Source of the DNA: Edaphobacter modestus
GTDB lineage: Bacteria > Acidobacteriota > Terriglobia > Terriglobales > Acidobacteriaceae
NCBI RefSeq assembly: GCF_004217555.1
Contig: NZ_SHKW01000001.1
Location: 5,890,001 to 5,954,000 of the forward strand
Reading direction: 5' to 3'
DNA: 64,000 bases
A program made the translations under genes and the position numbers. The notes under the pieces are model-generated. The model saw only the letters and a list, made by a program, of their open reading frames with translations, was not told the origin of the DNA and ran no database searches. How positions within the stretch are numbered: position 1 is the first letter of the stretch; each line of letters opens with the position of its first letter. Positions 1 to 6,629 of this stretch are shown in pieces.

Positions 1-1
1 C

Positions 2-94
2 TCCGGATTGTGCATTGAGCGTAACCTTAAATCCGGCAAAATCTCGTCGAACCGCAAGATCGAAAACTTTATGACAGCCCTTCGAACTCTCTAA
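2..94 (+). CDS. Partial C-terminus of an unidentified protein
   Basis: An open frame runs from the left edge of the window to a TAA at 92-94 and reads as about 30 residues rich in Lys, Asn and Arg, ending in MTALRTL. It could be the tail of a gene whose body lies outside the window, or chance. I do not recognise a family. The bases from here to about 240 show nothing I can identify. Confidence 0.25.
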   Translation, partial: SGLCIERNLKSGKISSNRKIENFMTALRTL

Positions 95-241
95 TCGAAG
101 GCGACAACGCAGTTGGCAGAGGTCATGGGTTGAGTAAGAGGTGCCGAGGGTCCCTCAGGGCGTCAAAGAGCCAGAGGATCTTGTTTCCTGGTGTTGGACG
201 ATCTGGTGCCGGCGGACCACAACCCTGAATCGAACCGCAAC

Positions 242-1216
242 TTAGAGTGCGGCGGACGTCAACCCCGTAGTGCGAAGCGCCTTTATGTTCCTGAGCGGAG
301 CGTCGCCGAAGAGCCGACGATACTCCCGAATGAACTGAGTCGAACTTTCATAACCGACATCGAGCGCAGCCGTCCCTACCTCGTACGACTCTTCAAGCAT
401 CAATCGACGCGCTTCGTGCAAGCGTAGTCGCTTCTGGTACTGAATCGGACTCATATCCGTCAGTTCATGAAAATGCCGATGGAGCGTAGATACTCCCATC
501 CCGGCCATCTTCGCAAGTTGATCGATGCGCAATGGCCCTCGGAAGTGCTCCCGAAGCCACGCCACTACCTTCGAGACCCTTTGCCCATGCGAGCCAAGGC
601 GCGCAATCTGCCGAAGACTGTTGCCTGCCGGCCCGGAAAGCAAGCGGTAAAGAATCTCCCGGTGTATCAGATCCGCCAATACAGCAATCTCGCTCGGACG
701 CTCGATAAGCCTCGTGAGTCTGAGGACGCAATCGAGCAGCTCGGGCGTAACTGCGGCAGTCAGTCCAGACGCGGTGGGAGCGACGTTGCATTCATTGACA
801 TCGATGTGCGCCATCATTTGCCGCGCGATTTCGAGGTCTAGATCAATTCGCAACGCGGTATATGGCTTTTGAGAACTGGCGTGTGGTATCGCAAACACCG
901 TGGGGCGATCAATTGCGGTCAACACAAGTTGGTTCTCATCGTGAAAAAAGATAGTCTCGCCGACTGAAACCCTTCGCTGGCCTCGAATACACATGCACAT
1001 GCAGGGTCTGTCTATGTGGATTGTGGGAGGCACAGGCGCGGTGACGCGGGCGACGCTTAGCCCAGGAACTGGCGTGCGATACCTCGTGTTCGCTTCTGAG
1101 AAGCGTCTGATTCGCTCTTCGATTTCGTCTCTCATTGAAGCCGAGATGTCGGCCGAAGGCCCCTGAACTGGCGCTGAAGGTCTGGTTCCGCGATTGCGTT
1201 TGGACGCGCTTGTCAT
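242..1216 (-). CDS. AraC family transcriptional regulator with AraC_N cupin-like domain
   Basis: The 324-residue protein has an N-terminal half (about residues 50-200) resembling the AraC-type N-terminal domain, with the GQRRVSVGE and ALRIDLDLE segments typical of that group. A C-terminal pair of helix-turn-helix motifs covers about residues 215-310, with RIDQLAKMAGMGVSTLHRHF and a second motif ending in FIREYRRLFG. It is divergent from the aldo/keto reductase gene at 1532 across a 315-base gap. Regulators of this subfamily usually control a neighbouring oxidoreductase or dehydrogenase, so control of that gene is likely (inference). The effector is unknown. Confidence 0.9.
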   Translation of the reverse strand: MTSASKRNRGTRPSAPVQGPSADISASMRDEIEERIRRFSEANTRYRTPVPGLSVARVTAPVPPTIHIDRPCMCMCIRGQRRVSVGETIFFHDENQLVLTAIDRPTVFAIPHASSQKPYTALRIDLDLEIARQMMAHIDVNECNVAPTASGLTAAVTPELLDCVLRLTRLIERPSEIAVLADLIHREILYRLLSGPAGNSLRQIARLGSHGQRVSKVVAWLREHFRGPLRIDQLAKMAGMGVSTLHRHFHELTDMSPIQYQKRLRLHEARRLMLEESYEVGTAALDVGYESSTQFIREYRRLFGDAPLRNIKALRTTGLTSAAL

Positions 1217-1531
1217 GTCTGTCTCATCTTGCCACGAGGATGTCTCTCAGAACCATGCTCTGAGAGGATTAGGCAGCAAATAGATGAAATCAGGCTAACG
1301 AAAAAGGGATCGTTCCACATAATCTCTGACCTGCCAGGAAGGTCTGGCTAAGGAGTATTTACCTTCAGGATTTCATGAAAAGACGGATTTTGCCTTCTGG
1401 GTTGGACATATCGGGGACTACCAACCTCCCCAGGTTCAACCTGCCTGATTCGCTTGCATTCGGAGCCTACTAGAGTCACGACCGCGCGAATTAGGTTAGT
1501 TCAACCACAATCACAACATTGGAGGATCTAG
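1217..1531. other. Divergent intergenic region between the AraC regulator and the aldo/keto reductase
   Basis: This 315-base stretch should hold the promoters for both flanking genes. A purine-rich GGAGG at about 1520 lies 7 bases before the reductase ATG and is a good ribosome binding site. I see no clear operator palindrome or further gene. Confidence 0.5.
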
Positions 1532-2572
1532 ATGAAATACAACCGGCTTGGAACTTCCGGCTTGTTCGTGTCGGAGTTGAGTTTCGGGACCATGACATTT
1601 GGCGAGATGGAGGGGCAGCCGACGCTTGGGGGCCTAACTCAGAAGGATGCCAGCGCACTGGTGGCGAAAGCTTTCGAGGCAGGAGTGAATCTGTTCGACA
1701 CGGCGGACGTGTACGCCCTCGGTGATTCGGAGCGTTTCCTCGGCGAAGCCCTTCGGAACCTGGGCGTGCCCCGTGAAAGCTACCTGATTGCGACCAAGGC
1801 CTTCGGCCCGATGGGCAAGGGGCCGAATGACGTGGGCGCCTCGCGTGGGCATCTGCTCGACGCCGCAAAGGCAAGCCTCAAGAGGCTGGGCGTCGATCAT
1901 ATCGACCTGTATCAGATTCATGGCTTTGATCCGGCAACGCCGATGGAAGAAACGTTGCGCGCTCTGGACGACCTCGTCCGGCAAGGGTATGTGCGTTATG
2001 TTGGCGTGTCCAACTGGGCGGCATGGCAGATTGCTAAGGCGCTCGGCATCTCAGCGCATCTCGGTCTCTCGCGATTTAGTGCTCTCCAGGCGTATTACTC
2101 GGTCGCGGGGCGCGATCTGGAGCGAGAAATCGTCCCGCTGCTGGACAACGAAGGAGTTGGCTTGCTGGTCTGGGGTCCTCTCGCAGGCGGCCTGCTCAGC
2201 GGCAAGCAGCCGCGTGGCGCGGAAGCTCCGGAAGGCAGCCGACGTGGGGCGTTTGCATTTCCGCCGGTCGACTACGACCGGGCCTACGATGCTCTCGACG
2301 TGATGCGCGGTATTGCTGAAACACACGGTGTCTCAGTCGCGCAGATCGCACTTGCCTGGCTGCTACACCAAAAGGTCGTATCGAGTGTGGTTGTCGGAGC
2401 CAAGCGCATGGACCAACTGGAAGACAATCTCCGGGCTGCTAATGTCTCACTCACCGACGAGGAGCAAGCAGCCATTGCGGAGGTCAGTAAGATTCCTGCC
2501 GAATATCCAGCCTGGATGATCGAGCTCTGGAGCCACTTCCGCCGCACTCAATTGGTAAACTCCAGAAGGTGA
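1532..2572 (+). CDS. Aldo/keto reductase
   Basis: This 346-residue protein is a full-length member of the NADPH-dependent aldo/keto reductase superfamily. It shows the N-terminal beta strand YNRLGTSGLFVSELSFG and the catalytic tetrad in order: Asp56 and Tyr61 (FDTADVYALGDSE), Lys89 (IATKAF) and His130 (YQIHGFD). The C-terminal cofactor-binding segment VVVGAKRMDQLEDNLRA is present. It most resembles the YajO/Tas-like branch, which reduces aldehydes and ketones; the substrate cannot be inferred. It starts at an ATG with a strong GGAGG and is divergent from an AraC regulator that probably controls it. Confidence 0.93.
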   Translation: MKYNRLGTSGLFVSELSFGTMTFGEMEGQPTLGGLTQKDASALVAKAFEAGVNLFDTADVYALGDSERFLGEALRNLGVPRESYLIATKAFGPMGKGPNDVGASRGHLLDAAKASLKRLGVDHIDLYQIHGFDPATPMEETLRALDDLVRQGYVRYVGVSNWAAWQIAKALGISAHLGLSRFSALQAYYSVAGRDLEREIVPLLDNEGVGLLVWGPLAGGLLSGKQPRGAEAPEGSRRGAFAFPPVDYDRAYDALDVMRGIAETHGVSVAQIALAWLLHQKVVSSVVVGAKRMDQLEDNLRAANVSLTDEEQAAIAEVSKIPAEYPAWMIELWSHFRRTQLVNSRR

Positions 2573-2734
2573 TTATCTATCCCGTTCGTCCATTCTCGTC
2601 ATGGTCTGAGGTGGCGAGGAGAACTCGATGGAGTTTTGTAATACGCTCGGAACGAGGCGGTTGCGAACTCTAGAGAGCTTCATCCTGCCATCCTCGCCTA
2701 CAACGAGATGCAGACTTCAGAGGCTACCCTGTGT

Positions 2735-2900
2735 TGCGATCTCGTCAGCAACTACCGATTTCAGCGGAGGCATCGTTCGCGACAATCCTGCCGTGAACAA
2801 AATGGTGGCCGAAGCGACAGCACTGGGCCGAGCAGGTATTCCCGACGACATCGGTCGCGTTCCAGGTTTCGGCATCCTTGGCGGCAGAACTGGTTACCCA
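2735..2900 (+). pseudogene. Remnant of a short-chain dehydrogenase (C-terminal part)
   Basis: The frame contains FSGGIVRDNPAVNKMVAEA followed by TALGRAGIPDDIG. This is the C-terminal region of a classical SDR, where VRDNP.....TALGR.G.PDDIG precedes the last strand. The Rossmann half, the catalytic Tyr-Lys and the final strand are absent. The fragment stops shortly before a copy of the sigma54 cassette leader, so the cassette probably arrived at, or was rearranged with, the broken gene. Confidence 0.6.
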
Positions 2901-3004
2901 CGGATGAAAAACATCGATTCCGCGAATTCCGCGAAAACCACGATACCGAGCTACCCTAATTAACTCATCCGTTCAACCACTTACGAATGGCGCTTGGCTT
3001 GCTA
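2900..3004 (+). repeat. Sigma54 cassette copy A (leader and promoter only)
   Basis: This is one of eight related copies in the window. It holds the tandem motif TTCCGCGAATTCCGCGAA at 2918-2935, the conserved segment before the promoter (TTCAACCACTTACGAATGG) and the -24/-12 element. Similarity ends just after the -12 box. No activator tail and no STAS-like gene remain; the azoreductase start codon follows 39 bases later. Confidence 0.75.
2988..3003 (+). promoter_or_regulatory. Sigma54-type -24/-12 promoter, copy A
   Basis: TGGCGCTTGGCTTGCT fits the sigma54 consensus TGGCACRNNNNTTGCW, with GG and GC at the invariant spacing. It lies 40 bases before the azoreductase ATG, a normal distance for a transcription start about 12 bases downstream of the GC. 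Confidence 0.75.
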
Positions 3005-3042
3005 TGGCAACCTTGTAGCTTGAAACCAAGGGGAAGCCACAC

Positions 3043-3752
3043 ATGACACACATCCTTATTGTTGAATCAAGCCCTCGGGGAACCGAGTCCGCCAGCCGCA
3101 AATTGACTGGCAAGCTCAGAGAGCGGCTTGAGATGCAATATCCAGAGGCCACGATAATTGAGCGTGATCTTGTGAAGGACGCACTTCCCCAGCTGGATCA
3201 ACCGACCCTGAAAGCAATTTCTACGAAAGACCCGGTCGAGGCAGAATCGCTCAAGGAAGCCGCATACCTGTCCGACCAACTCGTTGACGAACTGATGATG
3301 TCGGACCTTCTGGTGATTGCCTGTCCCATGTGGAATTTCGGAATTCCGCCGTCTCTGAAGGCGTGGATTGACTACGTTGTGCGCGCTGGCAAGACCTTCA
3401 ACTACGCCGGTGCCGGGTAGAGGGGTTAGCGAAAGGCAAGAAGGCGATCCTGGTGCTCGCATCAGGGGGAGTCTTCAGTGAAGGGCCTTGGAAAGGCTTG
3501 GATTTCGTGGAGCCGTATCTGCGCCAGATCCTGGGCTTCATTGGAATTGAAGACGTCCAGACTGTCCGGGCCGAAGGTATGAACATACCGCCGCTTGCGA
3601 TCCGTGCTGTACCCAATGGCGAAAAAGGGCTGCAGCGGTGGCGGCAGTTGCAATGGAAGTCGCGGCGGGCCACACCCGCGACGAACCCCATCTGCCAGCT
3701 GCCTCCACCAGTGCAACCCACGAACGCGAAAGGAAAGAACGAAGGCCGTTGA
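3043..3752 (+). pseudogene. FMN-dependent NAD(P)H azoreductase, frameshifted
   Basis: The first frame (3043-3420, 125 residues) begins MTHILIVESSPRG and contains the flavodoxin-fold core with IACPMWNFGIPPSLKAWID, the FMN-binding loop of AzoR-type NADH:quinone/azo reductases. It stops at a TAG at 3418-3420. The next frame then continues the family exactly (VEGLAKGKKAILVLASGG, FVEPYLRQILGFIGIEDV) to 3752. Adding one G in the GGG run at about 3415-3417 would join the two, so this is a single-base frameshift or a sequence error. The last 30 residues also look atypical, so a second frameshift is possible. It sits directly behind sigma54 promoter copy A. Confidence 0.8.
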
Positions 3753-3779
3753 AGCACTCGTAATTTGAGAGGGAGAACT

Positions 3780-4157
3780 ATGCTCGACCACATTATTCTG
3801 ACTGTCAGCGATGTCGAACGTTCGCTAGCCTTCTATGAGGCGGCGCTGAAGCCACTTAACATCAAATTCTTCATGCCGTACAAGGGCGAAGACGGTCATC
3901 CCGATCTGTGGGGATTTGGTGATGGCAAGAGGGCGTGCTTCTGGATCAAGCAGGGGAAGCCTGATCCAGCAGCCATTCACTGGGGCTTTATGGCCGGAGA
4001 TGAGGATAAGGTCGATGAATTCTACAAGGCGGCAATGTCCGCTGGCGCCAGAGACAATATTTCACCCCGCGCACGACTGGAATACTATCCGGGATACTAC
4101 GCCGCCGATATCTTTGACCCGGACGGGTATTCGTTCGAGGTCGTCCATAAAAGCTAG
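3780..4157 (+). CDS. VOC family protein (glyoxalase/bleomycin resistance-like)
   Basis: The ATG at 3780 is preceded by GAGAGGGAG; an in-frame TTG at 3765 is less likely. The 125-residue product has the single vicinal-oxygen-chelate fold: MLDHIILTVSDVERSLAFYE at the start, a central IHWGFMAG and a C-terminal AADIFDPDGYSFEVV. Likely metal ligands are the N-terminal His, the central His and the final Glu. Members act as lyases, dioxygenases or binding proteins, so function is open. It follows the azoreductase by 27 bases and could be co-transcribed with it. Confidence 0.88.
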   Translation: MLDHIILTVSDVERSLAFYEAALKPLNIKFFMPYKGEDGHPDLWGFGDGKRACFWIKQGKPDPAAIHWGFMAGDEDKVDEFYKAAMSAGARDNISPRARLEYYPGYYAADIFDPDGYSFEVVHKS

Positions 4158-4259
4158 TGATGGAACCACAGAACATCACCTGCCCGAAGTGCGAATGGTC
4201 CGGTCCAATCAATCCATTCGAATAAATCTGTCTTAGAAGACTAATTGAGGAGTCTGAAC

Positions 4260-4736
4260 ATGGCTACCACCGCACATCCCATTCTTGTACCGCCATTTAC
4301 ACGTGAAACTGCCATCCGTAAGGTGCGCGGCGCGGAAGATGGCTGGAACTCGCGTGATCCAGAACGTGTCTCGCTCGCTTATTCCATCGATAGCAAATGG
4401 CGTAATCGCTCGGAATTCGTGGCAGGCCGCGAGGAGATCGTTAGATTTCTCAGCGGCAAATGGTCAAAGGAACTCGACTATCGCCTCATTAAGGAACTGT
4501 GGGCTTTCGACGGCACGAGAATAGCCGTCCGCTTTGCATATGAATCGCATGATGCGACAGGCCAATGGCATCGCTCCTACGGAAATGAAAACTGGGAGTT
4601 CGGAGAAGATGGGCTGATGCATCATCGTCACGCTTCCATAAATGATCTGCCCATCAAGGAGAGCGAGCGCCTCTTCCACTGGCCTCTCGGACGTCGGCCT
4701 GACGATCATCCCGGACTGAGTGACTTGGGCCTGTAG
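4260..4736 (+). CDS. DUF1348 / NTF2-like small protein
   Basis: The ATG at 4260 has TGAGGAG 7 bases upstream; an upstream TTG at 4245 is an alternative. The 158-residue product matches the DUF1348 group of the SnoaL/NTF2-like fold: AEDGWNSRDPERVSLAYS, WRNRSEF, GREEIVRFLSGKW, and the terminal RHASINDLPI plus W-P-LGRRPDDHPGL. These cone-shaped proteins bind small hydrophobic ligands or act as isomerases or hydrolases; no specific activity is established for this branch. It is probably co-transcribed with the VOC gene 102 bases upstream. Confidence 0.85.
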   Translation: MATTAHPILVPPFTRETAIRKVRGAEDGWNSRDPERVSLAYSIDSKWRNRSEFVAGREEIVRFLSGKWSKELDYRLIKELWAFDGTRIAVRFAYESHDATGQWHRSYGNENWEFGEDGLMHHRHASINDLPIKESERLFHWPLGRRPDDHPGLSDLGL

Positions 4737-4750
4737 TTCTGTCCACCTGT

Positions 4751-4785
4751 GGCGGGTCGTTTGCGCATCGCCAAAGTGACCCGCC
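4751..4785. terminator. Bidirectional hairpin terminator
   Basis: GGCGGGTC at 4751-4758 pairs perfectly with GACCCGCC at 4778-4785, and the inner bases TTTGCG/CGCCAAA extend the stem with one bulge. It lies between the DUF1348 gene and the convergent HxlR gene. No long T run follows, so termination efficiency is uncertain. Confidence 0.6.
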
Positions 4786-4910
4786 AAGGACATTCAGTGA
4801 ACTGAACCAATCCAGAAGTCAATGACGAGGTTTGCGTTTATCGATTCGATCCAAACCAGTGAACACGTGGCATGATTTCTTAATCATGCCTTTCCCCCGT
4901 CTCGGCCTGT

Positions 4911-5249
4911 TCAAACAGCTGTTTTCTGAGGGAATTCCTTTCCCAATACACGCTTCCTGTTCTTGGCTCCCCAGGCGCAAAGAGGAGCCATTGATTTACC
5001 CAGCGCCTTTCCAAATGGTGTGATGGAATACTCCACTTTAGGTGGAACCTGCTGGTAATCCTTCCGCACCAATAAGTTGCTCTCCTGCATTTGCCGGAGA
5101 TCCTGGATCAACATTTTCTCGCTTATGCCTGGCAGCAGCCGCCGAAGTTCGCCGAACCGTCGAGATCCGTGGCATAGATGAAAGAGGATAAGCATCTTCC
5201 ACTTTCCTCCAATCAGACCCAATACGACATCCAGTCCGCAATCCGACAT
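4911..5249 (-). CDS. HxlR family winged-helix transcriptional regulator
   Basis: This 112-residue protein carries the HxlR winged helix over almost its whole length: LGLIGGKWKMLILFHLCHG, RRFGELRRLLPGISEKMLIQDL, then LRQMQESNLLVRKDYQQVPPKVEYSITPFG. The wing motif VPPKVEYSIT is diagnostic. An early Cys (residue 4) is present, as in redox- or aldehyde-sensing HxlR members. It is divergent from the SDR gene, with a perfect palindrome at 5281-5296 between them, so it probably represses that gene and itself (inference). Confidence 0.92.
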   Translation of the reverse strand: MSDCGLDVVLGLIGGKWKMLILFHLCHGSRRFGELRRLLPGISEKMLIQDLRQMQESNLLVRKDYQQVPPKVEYSITPFGKALGKSMAPLCAWGAKNRKRVLGKEFPQKTAV

Positions 5250-5280
5250 TGACAGAACCTCCCAAGGATTTGTTGATACT

Positions 5281-5296
5281 TACCTAAAAGTAGGTA
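5281..5296. promoter_or_regulatory. Probable HxlR operator palindrome
   Basis: TACCTA-AAAG-TAGGTA is a perfect 6-bp inverted repeat with a 4-base spacer, 32 bases upstream of the hxlR-type start codon. Operators of characterised HxlR-family regulators include TAC/GTA-rich palindromes of this size. Its place between a regulator and its divergent partner supports the call. Confidence 0.6.
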
Positions 5297-5479
5297 CTGG
5301 TCGATTGTAAAGCAATGATCTAGCCTTGAATCAATGTAATTGCAGAAGGAAGCGGGTAGCAGACGTCCTCTTCTACGAAAAACTCGCGGAATCCTCCGCC
5401 ATGCTCACAAGGCGAAAGCATCAGGATCGCGAGCGGCGGTCCTGAGCTGGTGCTTCATGGAATACGAAAGGTCAGAAAT

Positions 5480-6229
5480 ATGGGAAGGCTCACAGGAAAG
5501 ATTGCCGTGATCACTGGCGGCAATAGTGGTATCGGCTTGGCGACGGCGAAGCGGTTTGTATCCGAGGGCGCATACGTCTTCATCACGGGTCGGCGTCAGG
5601 ACGAGTTGGATAAGGCGGTAGCGACCCTCGGCTCAGGGGTTACGGGAGTTCAGGGAGATGTATCCAACCTGGACGACCTCGACCGGCTGTTCGCAACAGT
5701 GCAGGCAGAGAAGGGGCATGTGGACGTACTGTTCGCCAACGCAGGGATTGGCGGAATGAGTCCATTGGGCTCCATTCCCGAGGACCAGTTCGACAAGGTT
5801 TTCGCCGTGAATGTCAAAGGAACCCTGTTTACCGTGCAAAAGGCGCTTCCGCTGATGCGGACTGGCGGCTCCATCATACTCACGGGATCGACGACAGGTT
5901 CGATGGGATCGCCCGCCTTCAGCGTGTACAGCGCAACCAAGGCCGCTATCCGAAATTTTGCACGATGCTGGGCGCTCGATCTCAAGGGGACAGGCATCCG
6001 GGTCAATGTGCTCTCGCCGGGAGCTACAACGACACCTGGTCTTCTCAATGGACTGGCGAGGACGGGAAGGCAAGAGGCTCTTCTTGCCGGTCTTGCCAGT
6101 CAGGCACCCCTTGAACGTGTGGGCAACCCGGACGAAACAGCCGCAGTTGCCTTGTTCCTCGCCTCCGACGACAGCAGCTTCATGACAGGAAGCGAAGTAT
6201 TCGTCGATGGCGGTATGGCGCAGGTCTGA
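5480..6229 (+). CDS. SDR family NAD(P)-dependent oxidoreductase
   Basis: The 249-residue product from the ATG at 5480 is a complete classical short-chain dehydrogenase. It has TGGNSGIG at 12-19, NAG at 87-89 and the catalytic Ser137, Tyr150 and Lys154 (SVYSATK). An upstream in-frame start at 5450 would add ten residues that do not fit the family. The C-terminus SFMTGSEVFVDGG is typical. Substrate is unknown. Arg38-Arg39 after strand two suggests NADPH preference (inference). The HxlR regulator and the palindrome at 5281 probably control it. Confidence 0.92.
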   Translation: MGRLTGKIAVITGGNSGIGLATAKRFVSEGAYVFITGRRQDELDKAVATLGSGVTGVQGDVSNLDDLDRLFATVQAEKGHVDVLFANAGIGGMSPLGSIPEDQFDKVFAVNVKGTLFTVQKALPLMRTGGSIILTGSTTGSMGSPAFSVYSATKAAIRNFARCWALDLKGTGIRVNVLSPGATTTPGLLNGLARTGRQEALLAGLASQAPLERVGNPDETAAVALFLASDDSSFMTGSEVFVDGGMAQV

Positions 6230-6318
6230 TTCAGTGAGAGAGGGGCTGCGCCAAGGGATCTCCTCTCAAAATAGCGAATCGGTGACCGAGGTTGCAGATG
6301 ATTTCATTTGCAAACGAT

Positions 6319-6561
6319 CCAAATGAGCTGAACACGGTGATCCGGCTCTGGCCTGACGGGCCACCCAGCAGCCTGCCCTGCGTTGGGCCGGAAATTACCT
6401 TCGGGAGCCCGGCTGTCTTCGGTCCCGAGACGATCGCCCGGCCGAGCTGCACATCTTCACCCGCGGCGGCCACGGGTTTTGGCGTCGGCAAGCGCGGGCT
6501 GCCGGTGGACCGCTGGACCGATCTGCTAGTAGACAGGCTGGCGGATCAGGGGTTCGCCTAA
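6319..6561 (+). pseudogene. Alpha/beta-hydrolase (esterase) with an internal deletion
   Basis: One frame joins the N-terminal signature IRLWPDGPPSSLP of a secreted acetyl-esterase-type alpha/beta hydrolase directly to the family's C-terminus GVGKRGLPVDRWTDLL..RLADQGFA. The preceding HIFTRGGHGF, which carries the catalytic His, is readable only in another frame. The lid, the nucleophile elbow and most of the fold are missing. It is therefore a relic of a gene of about 300 codons, cut down by deletion and frameshift. Confidence 0.65.
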
Positions 6562-6629
6562 GTCCTCGGCAGCTCGGGTTCCATTATGATTAATTAAGTG
6601 CAGCTGGTTACCCGATCCAGGAGCAGGCG

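Noticed and set aside
2918..2935. Treating the TTCCGCGAA doublets as simple REP-type repeats
   Set aside because: They always sit at a similar distance from a -24/-12 element and within a much longer shared leader, which fits a control region better than an extragenic palindrome family.
5650..6048. Long reverse-strand open frames inside the SDR gene
   Set aside because: They mirror the SDR coding frame, have no family features and no ribosome site; the forward protein is complete and conserved.
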